The notes: generated from the letters alone by a model not told the origin. Counted from the stretch's first letter, positions 20,600-34,104 are shown. The stretch is DNA of 64,000 nt from Polytrichum commune (GCA_950295325.1 OX485806.1:27774001-27838000); one strand, 5' to 3'. Numbers and translations are program-made.

Positions 20600-23500
20600 A
20601 CCATCTAATATTGCTAAAAACACATTGCCCGAAGCATCATTAAGGCTGAGTCCAAATGTGCTCTCCTTGCAAAATCCCCACCCTTCAGCATATGAAAGCG
20701 ACGTATGAAGCTCTAATTGTGATTACCGATGGCCTTGGACCACGCTTTTATGTGTGGGAATTGTGAGAGCCCTCCAAGAAAGTGTCCAAATAGTGTGCTA
20801 ACGTAACGGCATTTCGAATAGCCGCGAGGTGGTCGTGCCCTTTGGCCTTCCAGAACTCTCTCCTGCCCATCACATTTCATGGTCACGGCTCTTGGCTCGT
20901 GTGTGAAGTGGCCTTTAGTCATTTCAATCATTCCTTAATGTGAATCACGCATCAACACATTAATTCTTCTAAATGTGAATCTAAGATATTGAGGCCATAA
21001 AGTAACACACTTCCAATAGTAACACTTACCTTGGTCACGAACATGAGGTTGCAATAAATATGATATTTTGTTTCAATTATGGTTTGGATTGTGCAATATT
21101 GTCACATTTACTATTGATGTAGTTTTTTACATTGCGCAATCCCAAATAGTAAGTGATACTAAATATCATATTTTAGTGTAGCTAGCATGTTCACCACATG
21201 CCTTCAAGCTACTGGAACATATTGAGTGGATGGATTACAAGGGAGCATGCACGTATGAACAAACGCCCTCTTATTTAGCAATTGAAAGGCTCAAAAACAA
21301 ATCTGTGCGCACGCGTGTTTTAATTTTTATTTAATTTGCGCCGGCATCATACAAACAGAAAGTTATATCTAGTGTTGCTTCAATCTGACTCATGTACGCT
21401 AATCTATGAAGGGTTGCACAACTCATTTGACACTACTAAGCAATATGAAATTTGCGGAAGACTCTAGAACTGACACTTTATGCCTCAATGCCTTAACAAC
21501 ATAAAAGGTACATTGTTTATGGTATTTGGTGTCATGATGTACATTAATATTTGGAAAGGGCCTAAACTATATGTATAGAGGTCTCCAAGTGTGGTGTCCG
21601 CTAATTGTCAACACCATACTACACCCTAAACTTTATAATATTAACCCATGGGAACACTTACTCTCCAATAGCCTCAAGACCTAGTTCAAGTCTCACTCCT
21701 TATTGTCACGTTTCTCTCCCTCATATCACAAAGTTTTGCATTAAATGCAAACCACCCAAGAACAAAACCCACACCTTCACATTGCACGAAGCTAAGTTAT
21801 TTTGAACTGTAACTAGAAGCTAAGTTATTTTGAATTTCTTGAACGAGCACCACGGAGTTGGTATTATTGTATGATACTTCGAATCCATCAACTATGGACG
21901 AAGTTATAGAAACATAACTTCATGCATTGGACAACAATAGTTACTTCAGGCTTTATTTTCGTGCTTTGGTTTTCAATTACTGGACATATTTTTTTAAGCA
22001 TTTATTCAGCAATTGTTTGGGGGTTTCATCCATGCTAGGCGTGTGATGTGTTGGTTGTCTCCATATCACTAGGGAATGATTTGTTGACCTTTGCAACACA
22101 ATCTATTTGAAATTGAAAAGGGCAGATGAGGTGAGCCACATTCATGTATGCATTTGGATAACATCCCTTATGCCAATATTCTTTCATGTATGTTTCTTGA
22201 GATAAACTTCCAATGAGTTCAAGTGTGGAAATTGTATGTCCCTCACAATCGTTTGGTCAATTTGTGAAAAGAGTGGAATGAGGTTTATTGTGGTGCCATA
22301 TTATATGCCAAATGTCATTTCATGAACTTCTAGACAATTGTGTAACATGGGCATAGTACACCTGGGTAACACTACTCAGCATACTCATATCAATATACTA
22401 GATTACTCACTTCAAGGCCGAGTGCCAAGTGGTCACACTAACAGTGAAGATATGTGGGATCACTAGTGCAACCTAGCATATGCCTCCAATTAGGGTAATA
22501 TGTAACATTGAATACGATAAACCATGTAATATGTTTGTCACATGGGAGCCAAATAATAATAATACTAATTCAATAATAATAAAACTTATGTGATGTTTAG
22601 GGTTCAAATCTAAGTTTGTTATTGCATCGACGGGCACATGATGGATGGCTCTGTTGTGTATTTGAAATCATTATATCTTCATATTAGCACTACATTCATG
22701 TGTGGATGAAAACACCCATCAATTCCAAATTGGAGACTGACTTTGATTTGAGTTTGAGAAAAAAATTGATTTGTAGAAATTCATTGGTGTGACGCAAGAT
22801 TGTCATATTTTACACCAAGAGTTTTTTCATGTTGACACATTCTTATGACAATACACAATTTTTTTATTTAATTTATTGGTTTTTTTTTTCCCCCCCTTAG
22901 GCTACTCTCAAGATGTAAGGTTCAATACATATACTTATAGATAATATTCATAATGGGAAATTTTGTTATGGTGGCCACATTCATGCCACACTCCAACTTA
23001 CATGTTTAACAACAAGACAAATATACTCTCTCACATGCTTGCCCAAGAAGATGATAAGTGAATTCGTCCAAAGTTTTGGGAAGTTTAAATAATTTACTTC
23101 ACTTGACTAGACAACACATGGAAGTTTGCCCAAGTATACACGCTCATTAAAGTGTTTGGAATATAATCGGCTATCTTGAATGGTGGGTTGCAAACATCAA
23201 TACGAGACAATCGACAATGTCTTAATACATGATGCCATGGAAAGTTATGAGTGACCCTAAAGTAGATGGATCTAAAATGGTTATTTTTCCGACTAGCCAA
23301 CTTCGCCTAGGATATGAAACGTGCAGTTAGTGTAATATGGTTAGCAAATCCAAATCAAGGCTATAGCTTGTTCCTCATACTTTTCGGAGCTCATATGAAT
23401 ATCCTCCTTACTCATTATCAAGTGAACATTCATTGTGCTCATAAATGGTCATACAAATCCTCGAGTCCATAGTGATAATCATTATTTCAGCACACAATCC

Positions 23501-24890
23501 AATCTATTTTGAACACACATTTTTTTATGGTATCCATCCTTGGAGCCTCAACTAGCCACCTACCACTCAAGTACATGTGTCCAACTAAGATCAATAACCA
23601 AATTAAGTACGTCTATCTTATTGATGAAGACTAGTTTTATAGTCCACATCACCTTTATGGTGGCGTTTTCATTCAACTTCGTCTACCCCCCACCCAAGTT
23701 CAACATTCAACATAATTGAGAAGTTACATAAAACCACCCATTCATTTATTCAAGCCAACACCCATAAATGCCGGATTGATATCGAACAAGTAATGGTATG
23801 ATGAAGAAGCCTTATTAAAGACAACCTTCCTAAAGGGAACCCATGTATGATTGCCCAAATTTGCAGTCCAAGATGAATAGCCGTGCTACGTTCTAGAAAT
23901 GATATCAAGGACTTTTGGAAGGGTGTCCGAAGTTTGTGAGAGGGGCTTCTACTTTATTGCTTGTCATGAACTCCATTGATGCGGAGGGACGGCTATGACA
24001 TGGATGTCTACATGGCAACGCTTTTTGGAGGTGAGGCTTGGGACTTGTGTTGCGAGTTGGGTCGAGTCAAAAGCTCGACCCAAGTCTTGCACATATTTTT
24101 GCATAAAAAATTCAAGATCCGACATTAATGATATTTAACCATATTTCACTGATTGCTTGAGGCTCACAAGCTGGGACTTTGGTCTCCATGTTGGGACTTG
24201 CTAACATGAGTGGGACTTGGGACCGGTGTGAAATGGCCCTTATATTCACCTATCATCAATAGGTACCATTATGACCCGTTAACTTGGCTAGAGGTTCATG
24301 GGGTCTAGGCAAACTCATATCTTGTGAAGGTGAAAGTTCAAAGCGAAATGAGCTACTCTAAAGAATAATTTGAGAATGAATGCACAAATCAATCATTTTG
24401 GCTCCGAAATTGACATCAGAGACACTAGTTTAGGTGATCTAGCAAGACCATGACAATACTTCAAACATTGGACAATGTGGGTGAGACGTCAGACGCCTAA
24501 GCAATCACGAACCGCCATTATAAAAACGGTTGGTTGCCAATAACCACTTTGTTGAGTGGACGATACAATGATAACATGATGGGTTGTTTATTAAATATTG
24601 CACATGTACAACAAATTGAACCTATACTAAGTAGCGTTCTTACATAATGTACTGCGGTATAAAGGTCAATGACCCAAGCCATGCAGTTTTATTTTTGCAC
24701 ACACTAGGATATCAACAATGTGATTTAATTTAGTGCAAGATGATCTGCAAATCCAATTCGAGGTTGTAGACATATCCACATAAGCTTCGTGCTCATATGA
24801 ATGACCAGTGTCAATAACATGACACATCAATTTCATATATGTACGTGGTAATTTTATGGTAACTGTTTTAATAATTCAAATGCCATTTGA
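20600..24890. other. AT-rich centre of element A, no genes seen (part 1)
   Basis: No credible coding region. A PIF-type MITE end (GGCCACTTCACACACGAGCC on the minus strand) ends near 20,917, and a TA-MITE end (ACTAAATATCATATTTTAGTG) lies near 21,155-21,180. The remainder is unique-looking AT-rich DNA with short spurious ORFs. Confidence 0.5.
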
Positions 24891-24896
24891 ATACTG

Positions 24897-24922
24897 AACC
24901 CTAAACCCTAAACCCTAAAACC
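24897..24922. repeat. Interstitial telomere-type repeat
   Basis: Three consecutive CCCTAAA units (AACCCTAAACCCTAAACCC), the usual plant telomere sequence on the C-rich strand. A second short run lies at 27,917-27,936. Both are inside element A. Confidence 0.8.
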
Positions 24923-25044
24923 AAACAATCACATTATGTAACCGGTTGGACTTGAAAACACCAGGATCTTGACTGGTTGTGCCCAAACATCTCTTGGCAC
25001 GCTCCCACAGTGGAAGGTTCAAAACTACATTCGCGACTTTGATA

Positions 25045-25968
25045 CAATCAAGCCTCTATAAGTGTTACCCCTATAAGCGTTATAATTTCATATATGTTAA
25101 GAAAATTTACTCCCCTACAAAAACACAATTGGTAAGACTAGTGTGTGTTATGTGTTAAGTGTTACAACATGCTTTACTCCCTTCTTTGTTGACTACACCT
25201 CTATAAGTGTTAATTGGGAGAAAATCAAGGTGGCCATTGTTTGCCAATGTGGTTATGTAGAGGATATTGGTAAAGTGGTCATTGCTTGCTAATATCCAAG
25301 TTCATAGAACGTCGACAAGGCCTTGTGAAGTTGACGAGGTTTGATTTTTCCAGTTAGTCGTATCTATGTTATGATAGATTTATGTGTCACATGTACGAGT
25401 AAGTACGATTTGGGATAAGCTAAGTTATTTCCTAATTTGTAGTATTTAAAGGCTCTCGACGAAGAGTTGAACACCTTCTTCTAGTGAATGTGTGACATGA
25501 GATACATTTGAGTGTGAGATTTATGGCTAATGTTTGTATTAAGGCTAATGTTTTTATGACTAATGTTATTATGACTAATTTGAGTATTAGATTTTTGACT
25601 AATGTTTGTATTAAGGCCTTGGGGGTCTAACAAGTGTGAGAGATACATTCGTTTATGATGTCCCTAATTTGTGATTTTTTTTTTCTCTTTATGTCATTCT
25701 TCGAACTAAACTTTTAGTTTAGTTGGAAGAATCTCGTATAGTTACTATTATATATATTAATTCTTTCTATTAGTTACGTTGAATTATGTGTTATCATTTA
25801 TACTCTTATTTTAGAAAATATTATGTTCTTCATTTTCAAAAAATTAAGTATTGTTTCTATAAATGTTATTAATCATCGGTATTCAGTCTATAAGTGTTAA
25901 TTGTTATGGTTCTATATATGTTATTTTTTAGCTACTCCCAACCTGTAACATTTATAGAGACTTGACTG
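25045..25968. mobile_element. Putative non-autonomous element with CTCTATAA ends
   Basis: The left end CAATCAAGCCTCTATAAGTG is matched inverted by the right end, whose complement reads CAGTCAAGTCTCTATAAATG. Internal copies of CTCTATAAGTGTTA and its complement occur. No target duplication was found with certainty and no transposase is present, so classification is open. Confidence 0.5.
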
Positions 25969-26692
25969 GATGCGGTTGCTCAACGACTACAATGCGTTGA
26001 ACGCCACCCCCATGCCGGCCGGGGAATCCTGGCACTCAAGTAAAGTCATCCGGTAACAAAAATCGGATAAGTCCATCAAGAAGCTTGGATGGAGCTTACT
26101 TTAGTGAAAAACCTCCGAGTTGGCATGTAAGACCTATTTTCTCCCTTATAGCTATTGTGAACTACTAGCTATTATGTAAATATCAATTAGTTGGCAAGAG
26201 GCCATGATGTGGCATTGGATGCTCTAAGCCCATTTTCTAACCTCCCATAAGTTGTTTCCAAGGCCATGATGTGGCTTTGACTTCCACATGGTTATTTTGA
26301 TAAATATCACAAGATATCAAAGTGTGCAATATATAATAATGATGTGTTGTCATAGACATTTATTTTGCACGGGTGTGATTGCTCAAACATTTGTAATATG
26401 TCAAAATAATATATATCAACTTATGATAAATTGGTGAACTCAAAAATAAATTCAATAAATTCAATAATAATAATAATATTATTATTACTTGAAAATAATT
26501 AATATACACCATGTGATTTTAATGATAATACAATATTTGATGAGGATAAAATATCACAATATTTCAGATAGGCTATAGTTAGAAACTTGTGATTTTCTGA
26601 GTATACCCCATCCATAACGTTGTCCCACAAGTCTAATTCGAAATAACATACCATTTATTTATAGCTCATATTATATTACCTTAAAAAAAGAT

Positions 26693-26694
<2 letters not shown>

Positions 26695-26734
<40 letters not shown>
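26695..26734. repeat. (AT)20 microsatellite
   Basis: Forty bases of perfect AT dinucleotide, about 90 bp before a solo MULE-MITE arm. Confidence 0.95.
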
Positions 26735-26738
<4 letters not shown>

Positions 26739-26824
26739 ATGTTTTATATTCTACATTCATTGTTTCATTTTGGTCATTTTATGAACACTTGCACTAATCT
26801 ATCATTAGGATGACAAAGATAGTT

Positions 26825-27175
26825 TTAAGTCATAAAATTATAACCTCAATGTTAATGAGGATTTTGTAATGTTTTAGACCTCCAAGCTAATTACGTGCTT
26901 CATTGATGGTTTCACTTCCGGAATGAAATCCCAATCAAGTGCTTATTTACTAATTGGAAGTGCACATATATATTGGATTTTAGACCTTGAAGTGAAGCGC
27001 ACTCAATATGGGATTTGTAGTCAAGCGGCCATCAAGAATGCAAGGGCAATGTTTTTTTTCGAAGTTGGGTGGGATGGGCAACAATTTTTTATTGGGTTCA
27101 AAAATTTCTTTAGAGGGTTTCCGTAGCCCGGATTTGACACCCCCGAAAGTTCGTGAGGGGGTATTTAATGTCCGC
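26825..27175 (+). mobile_element. Solo arm of the MULE-type foldback MITE, inside element A
   Basis: Matches one arm of 7,911-9,014 from AAGTCATAAAATTATAACCTC to TTTAATGTCCGCC, including TGCACATATATATTGGATTT. It shows that element A has itself been an insertion target or rearranged locus. ORFs across it repeat those in the other arms and are not genes. Confidence 0.75.
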
Positions 27176-27179
27176 CCAT

Positions 27180-29500
27180 ATAAATTTCTTAAAAATAACC
27201 GGACTAGTAATCATAGGTTGGCAGCGCATAATGCACCCACTCGTTTCTATATGAGGCATTTTTATTTTATCTAACCCCCTTTGTATTATTGCCTTAAGTA
27301 ATAGATTAGACTAGGATCATTTAGAACTACTCAAAAAACCTGGTATTTTTGAAACCCTTGAGACAAGGAGCCGACAACATGAGGTAGTGTCTAAAGTTCA
27401 TCTCATCCGCAAAGATGAATGAACTCTCACTAATGAAAATACATGAGTGCCACGAATCCTCGGCCCCCCACGCCCAACGTCTACCCAATGTGTCTATAAG
27501 TAGAGACCGCCCTATGCGGTATGGAATTGTTTTGGAAGGGGTCATATTGTTGGAAGTGTGGCGACTTATTGCAAAGTGTTGTACATAGGAGGAACGGGCA
27601 ACACAACTTTGTGGAGGTCCATGAAAGGGGGGTGCATATGGTTATACAATCGAAGGTGGGCTGATTAACAAAAGCATATTTGTATATTTATATTAATTCC
27701 TCTACATATGATCAAAGACCACTAAATGAACATGATATCCTTGACTTTGGCAATGCAGACGGAGGTACTCATAATGTGTCTTGTGTCATATCCCACTAAT
27801 GTAATGCCCCCATAACCTAGGAGAACTGGGTTCAAGATGGAAAACATTGGCTTGATAATGCATCTGTATGATACCTCAACTCTATCTCAATCCAGTACTA
27901 ACCCAAAACACTAAACCCAAAACCCTAAACCCTAAATCAAATTTTTGTTGTTGTAAAGTACCCCTAATTGTTACCTATTTAAATTATTCCGTTGCCAGGC
28001 TCTTGATATAGGGATCCCACTAAGTGCATAGCCTTCCAAACATGAGTTTGTAGATTGGTAACTTAGGTGTATATTGAGTCCCTTGTAGGGTTAGATTGAA
28101 AATGGAATAAACTGAATCAACTTCATTTTTACATCGGATAAGGTATCACTTTGATAAAGAGTAAGATATGCATAGGCAATATGATTAATATCACATTTAA
28201 ACCACAAAAGTACTTAGACGGACTCCGAATTTCCCCAACAACTTTGATTGGTCAAAAATCTCTATGGGGAGATAATACATGACATATTTCCATGCATCAC
28301 CTCCTACAATGTTTGCAATCTAACCTCCCCAATGTTATTTGGGCACGGTACAATTTACAATCTCCCATGTTTCAAGACCCAACGGACAAATTAAGAGCGG
28401 ACACCAAATCTCAATACCATGATGAGATGAATGCAATGTCACTGAATTCAATAGTTATCCTTTAATTCATCATGAGTTTTGGTACGGATTTGGTTGCTTT
28501 GCTTACAAAACCTTCCATCTTTGGTAAGCTTTAGGTGCATGTGTTTGGGTCATGTGCAGGATTGAACCAATAACATTCTATATCGGTCCATTGAGGGTCA
28601 AATTCTTTTAGCACCGCATGCGTTGGCATGAGACAGGCTACCTACTCATATCCCAATCTGCAACTGGGGAGCATTTGCAACATTTACATATGCAATTTAC
28701 AATCTACAACAGGTATCACTCTGATAATGAGTAAGATATTTACATGTCATATGAGTAAGACCATATTCATTAATAATATCGGTGTCGATATTACATCACA
28801 ACAAATATGTATTTTAATATTGGCATGGATGGCTGACCTTGTACATGCGAACTCCAACAGTGGCATGGATTGTTGACCTTTTACATGCGAATTCCCATCA
28901 TGCGCCTTAGAAATTGCAATATTGCAATCCACCATGCAATTTACAATCTACAACATGCATCAATTTGATAATGAGTAAGATAACCACATACCATATGAGT
29001 GCGACCATATTCACAAATCGGGTGGCATGTGCAAAATTTACAAGTGCAATCTACAATGTAGAACATGCATTATTTGAGTGGGAGTAAAATAATCACATGT
29101 CACATGAGTGCGACCATATTCAATAAAATAAATCTCTGTGGATATGTCGATATTTTACATCACAACAAATAATATGTATTTAAATATAGGCAAGGACGGC
29201 TGACCTTTTACATGAGAACTCAAAAAGTGGCATGGATTGTTGACCATTTACATGTGAACTCCCATCCTGCGCAACAGTAATAATTGCAATTTTGCAAAGT
29301 ACAATGCAAGTCACAATTACTAGTACTGATTGCAATTTACAATCCACAACATGTATCATATCCCTAGAAGTGATATTATGCATCACAACAAATATGTATT
29401 TCCAATATTGCAACTACAATGCAATTCACAATTACCACTACAGAATGCAATTTACAATCTCCAACTCAGTTTTCAATTAGATTTGAGCAAGAAAAATATG
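27180..29500. other. AT-rich centre of element A, no genes seen (part 2)
   Basis: Contains a short CCCTAAA run (27,917-27,936). At 28,680-29,480 there is a set of loosely repeated segments sharing TGCAATTTACAATCTACAAC, CACAACAAATATGTATTT and GGCATGGATTGTTGACC. These repeats are about 250-300 bp apart and look like a degenerate tandem array. No coding region is supported. Confidence 0.45.
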
Positions 29501-29735
29501 TATTGGTGACACTACACATATTTAGTGTTATTAATACTACAGTTCCAAGGAAATTGGAACGACACATTCCACGTCGGTCCATCATGATGGGACACGCCTT
29601 TTAACCTGCCCTTAGTATAATAACCAATGGGTACATTCAATAACATCGTTGTTTAATAGGTACTTAGTCTACGTGGACGCTAACGGCGGTGTGGATTAAT
29701 TGTGATTAGCTAAGGACAAGTACCAGTAATGAAAC

Positions 29736-30081
29736 GTGCTCCCAAGCGTCATAATGGATGGGCGCTTGCGATCTGGGCCGTCCATTGTGACGGCTGCATC
29801 CCAACCGTCCGTGGTCAAGGGACGCAACCCCCACCGAATGACCTCTCCTTCGGCATCCCATACTCTGTTTTTTCACTTTGCTCCCAGGCTCTCAAGGTCT
29901 AGTGGTGAGCACGCCCTGCCATTTTTCTATGTGCCTCTGCTCTCTCCGGCCTCGATTTTCAATGCATACACTCCGCATGCTGCAAGACACTTGAATTGCG
30001 GTGATCGGAGCAAGCAGGGCGCAACTCGAATCCGGATCCGTGAGGCAAGGTGGCACGAGCAACAATCCAACAGGTTGCAAA
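29736..30081 (+). promoter_or_regulatory. Possible promoter/5' untranslated exon of the right-arm gene
   Basis: GC content rises sharply here and a pyrimidine-rich, ORF-permissive stretch ends at GCAAAAG|GTAATTG, a good splice donor at 30,081. The next acceptor (ATGTTGCAG) is at 30,982, four bases before the ATG of the right-arm gene. This fits a non-coding first exon followed by a 0.9-kb intron, as in many plant genes. The open frame of 141 codons has no recognisable motif. Confidence 0.35.
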
Positions 30082-30799
30082 AGGTAATTGCACAACCGTC
30101 TTCATTCTCTCCTAAAAATGTTTGGCATCTTTTAAACTGGCTTGGTGGTTGCGATTCCTAGTGCATAAGCTTCACCACTACACCCAATTCACATGTTAGG
30201 TGTAGATGCTGCAAACATCTTTGTCGCATGAACTTCTGGATCGACATTAGAGAATGTTAGATCACTATAAAGTTCGGGTGTGATCACGTGATGCTTAGGT
30301 TCAGTTTCCGTGTAGTGGTTCTATATGGGGATGAAATCAGCATCGTTTACTTGCATAGGCAATAACCACCTTCAAGATCTAAACAGGAACTGTTCGGGGT
30401 AATGCGAATCTAACCATGTAGATTGCATAAATTTGGAATTGGGAGATTTCTGGCATATGTCATGCAATTCATTGTATCCGTGTTGCATTGTCTGAGTACC
30501 TCAAATCAGATCCCAATTGCGCAAGCCTTGAGAATTGCAAATAGAACTTAATCACACACAATCTTGAGGACCTCAATTCATGCCTGATGGATTTCTTTGT
30601 AGATTTCTTTGTAGTATCTTTGTCGATTCAATCATCCTAGCTCTGTATGGAACTGCGATGTTCTATGCATATTCTCTAACACCACCATTACTATGTATCT
30701 CAATGTTGACTTTTTCTACTCCCCACATATTGCACACTATACGTATCGCATAAATACGTATAACATGTACAAATACTGTTGTACGGACATTGGCCAGGG

Positions 30800-30825
30800 C
30801 ACTTCCACTCGATCGAGTGGAAGTG
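30800..30825. repeat. 26-bp perfect palindrome, copy 1
   Basis: A perfect palindrome centred on TTCCACTCGATCGAGTGGAA, extended by CAC/GTG on each side. It lies in the presumed first intron of the right-arm gene. The core is the same as in the left-arm array at 18.7 kb, except that the centre is fully symmetric (AT instead of GT). Confidence 0.92.
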
Positions 30826-30911
30826 GGCCTCGCTGTGGGCACATAGCCACTTCCACAGCCACACCTAGCCACAGCCACAACCACAACCACAACCACTTAC
30901 ACATCGATAGC

Positions 30912-30937
30912 CACTTCCACTCGATCGAGTGGAAGTG
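30912..30937. repeat. 26-bp perfect palindrome, copy 2
   Basis: Identical in all 26 bases to copy 1, 112 bp downstream. The two are separated by a CCACAACCACAACCACAACC-type purine-poor tract. It ends 45 bp before the splice acceptor preceding the ATG. Confidence 0.92.
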
Positions 30938-30985
30938 CCAACTGCCTTGTTCACTACTAAATGATCTCCGGATGTTGCAGGGGAG

Positions 30986-33900
30986 ATGGCGAAGGACAAG
31001 GAAGTGTTGTGGACTGACCTAGTCGGGGCCTTGCATCAAGGACTGACGGGTCCCCAATGGCTAATAAGGGACAATCATTTGCACAAATGGTCGATTCAGA
31101 TATATAAGCGATACAAAGAGGCGGGGTATATGCTAATATTTTTATACAAGGTGGACAATACTTGGATTCCTAATCCTGTGAATCCTATAACAAGTGCACA
31201 TGTGGGAGCTAGAGAGAGGCTGGATGTTACTGTCACGGAGGGGGTGGAACAGAGGGTACTATCGATTGACTGTAATAAGCACATTTTTGACATTGATCCA
31301 TTTAGATGCTCTTTGGCGACCCTGCCTTCTACGGAGAAGGAAGAGGTTGAAAGGGTAATGAAATCGGGAATATCCAAAAAGGCGATCAACTTCGTGTTGG
31401 AAACCCTTGAAGACCTCAATAGGAGAGAAGCTACTGAGTTTGAGACATCTAGGAAGCAGAAGAATAAGTCCAAGGCAGGTGAAGGGAGAAGCAATACAGG
31501 AAGGACACAGAAGGCAAAGACGAGACCACCAAAACTGGCGGATGTTCCCGCCAGCAACCCCGAGACGGAGAGGCAACAATAGCCCGAGGTGGTTCCATAC
31601 AGCCCGAGGGATGCAGAGGGCCTTGTCACCAGAGAAGAAGTCAAAGCAGAAGAAATAGAGAGCCGACCTTGATTGGAAAACACCCCATTGGTGTTGACTG
31701 CAACGGAGAAAGGTAGAATTATTGCCCAGGGAGAAGAACCTAGCCTTGAGGAAGCTGCTCAAAACAGGAAGAAGTTTATGCAACTGTTTGGGCACATCTT
31801 CCCTTTTGGCGCAGAATCGATCTTTACTGTGAACATCAAGAGGATGAAGAGTGCAAAGGCCTACCAGGTGACACGGCCACTGGATCCAAATGGGGTGAGC
31901 CTCATGAAAAATTACCTCATTTAGACTCCACATGGATGGCCTCAGCATAATCTGTGCTTAATGCCAAGGCTGGCGAAGGGAGAGACGTGGAGGGAAGGGA
32001 CTACATGGGAGGACATCAAGGACAAGACATTCTCCATAATAAACGGGCAACATACTGTGGCTGCATCCCAGGAAATAATTGCTCACAGAGATACGGATCC
32101 TGCGCTAAAAGAGAAGTTGAAGGTGTGGCCATGCACTATTGTGTGGATGGAAGACCCGAGTATGACAGTGCGGCTTTCATACACGCTGAACAACTCCAAC
32201 TCCTTTAACAAGTTCGTACCTACGTGGATAACCCAGATTGTTTATTGTCGTAGGGTATGGGTGAAATTAAACAGGCCAAAAAACAACGAGTGAACGCCTC
32301 TGGTAGCTCGACAGATCCAGAGAAGTCTGTGGCTTGGAAGGTCAGTGCACTCCCACAAACCTCCTGCTATCCCTGCTGAGCTTCCACTCGATCGAGTGGA
32401 AGCTACTTGATATTTGATTCTCATTTGGGTTATGTGCTTGCAGAATTTTATGACCAGCATGGAGGCCTCCTTCACAGCAATTGCTAGAGGGATCACACAC
32501 TCCGACCTCAATGCGGAGCTCACCTTGATCATGGCACCGGATGAAACGTCAAGATTGTAGAAGAAAGTTTTTACAGCCCACGAGAATGGATCGTTGCTCA
32601 ACCCTGACAGACCATGACACACCTACTTAGACGATTACTTGGAAGCTCAGCAGAAACTTTGAGCCCGCCACGAGAAGATGAAATCGTCATCACCATTCGA
32701 AGAGAAGCTATACGCTTGTAAGCCGCTTACAAGAGAGACTTTCAAGAATTTGGCCGGTCTCACTCGAGCGGACTTCTATCTCGCAGCCAAACGTATATTG
32801 GACGTCAAGGAAGGGGAGGGGATTCCGCGTGTCACTATCAGAGGGTGCAAGAACCCTAAAGTCGTAAACCTGAAGTCCTGGTGCAATTTCAGAAAGTGGA
32901 AGAACATTTTGATTCAGGAGTTGGCGGCCCGAGATCCTCAAAAACTTGGTTTATGGGGGAGGGATTCAGATGGTTTCGAATGCCTCAACCGGGATGTCTG
33001 AAATAAATTTAAGTGCGACCGGGGAATCACGAAGGCGAGATGGGTGAAACTTTATCAAGTTGCAGGTGAGAGTTGGTTGAACAAGAAAAGGGCGCCCAAC
33101 TACAAGAACATGGAGGCGAACCCTTCATGCGACCGCTTGCTACGAGACTGGTTTAAAGCAGACTTCAACGAGTGCGTTGGGCAGGTGGTCACGCGTTGGG
33201 TGTCTCACAATTTCATCAAGAAGAGATTGGTGATTCCTAAGCAAGATAAATTTGACGTGCAATGGATTTCAAAATGTATTCCAGCGGCAGGGTTTATAGA
33301 CTTCAGGTTCATCTCTGGCAATGTGGATCAACTAGTCGGAAACGAAGTCGTGGAGTCTCTGGTCAAATACATATCGTCTACATAGTGGACACCTGGGCTA
33401 AAGTGTGTTCCTGCCTGGATGATTGTTTCTGACATTCGTAACCACGCAGCCGCATTGGAATTCATGTCGGCAATTATGCGACGACATCCTGATATATTTC
33501 AAATCGTTCCGTCATTCTATTTCCCTTGCCCTGCTGAGGATTTGCCATGTGACAAAGAAATAGAGAGCAGAAGGACTTCCAATGCTATCTACGTCGACTA
33601 CTTCACGTGCACAAAAGTCTTGCCTAGATGGAAGGTGTTCCAGTGTCCATTGTTAGCACCCGATTCGCGCCGCTACACAACCAAACCTAAAGATTGGTCG
33701 GAGTTGTCTTTTGAGGTGAATCGGGGTGAACTTCGAATGGAAGTCTATATCCAATTTTTGTCCTTCATGGGTTCCGCGGGGGGAATGGTGATGAATTTCT
33801 TTGGAGGACTGAAACCGATTGCGGCCGCCTTGATGAACGACTTCAACGTCTTCTGCTATATGGATTCGGCTTTCCTCAATAGTCTAGAGCCGTTGATTGA

Positions 33901-34012
33901 TCGAGTGCGACAACTTCGTTTGGCAGACTTCACAGAGGAGGGAGACGAGGACAACCAAACTCATGATGGGCACATTCGTCCTGAACGTGCCGCTTCCCCG
34001 CCCATGCTTTTG
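30986..34012 (+). pseudogene. Right-arm gene, module 1: GQHT-motif N-terminal region
   Basis: Starts at the ATG at 30,986 after the acceptor TGTTGCAG. One frame runs to the donor TTTTG|GTAGGT at 34,012. It is interrupted by nine stops (31,580, 31,670, 31,922, 32,291, 32,558, 32,615, 32,660, 32,999, 33,383), all TAG or TGA, with no indel. A short intron holds the palindrome at 32,379; its acceptor is at 32,443 and its donor is 32,302 (in phase) or 32,340. Visible motifs: a basic KNKSKAGEGR...KAKTRPP patch, then INGQHTVAASQEII and WPCTIVWMEDP. The GQHT motif recalls ParB/sulfiredoxin-like domains, but that link is weak. The C-terminal part has GGMVMNFFGGLKPIAAALM. Splicing in phase 0 to 34,105 makes this one gene with the acidic and phosphatase modules. 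Confidence 0.6.
32379..32404. repeat. 26-bp perfect palindrome, copy 3 (intronic)
   Basis: The same 20-base core as copies 1 and 2, with outer bases AGC/GCT instead of CAC/GTG. It lies in the small intron of module 1, about 40 bp before its acceptor at 32,443. Confidence 0.92.
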
Positions 34013-34104
34013 GTAGGTTCTCATCAACACTTCCATCATGTTTCAACTCCGTCGCCTTTTCATCTTCGTTTTTTGAACTTCTATTTGTTGTATTTCAACT
34101 ACAG

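Noticed and set aside
24060-24085. GTCGAGTCAAAAGCTCGACC as a member of the palindrome family
   Set aside because: Only the CTCGA/TCGAG words are shared; the TTCCACTCG arm is absent.
29736-30161. 141-codon ORF as a protein gene
   Set aside because: No motif, ends at a good splice donor well before its stop, and sits where a leader exon is expected; treated as a possible untranslated exon.
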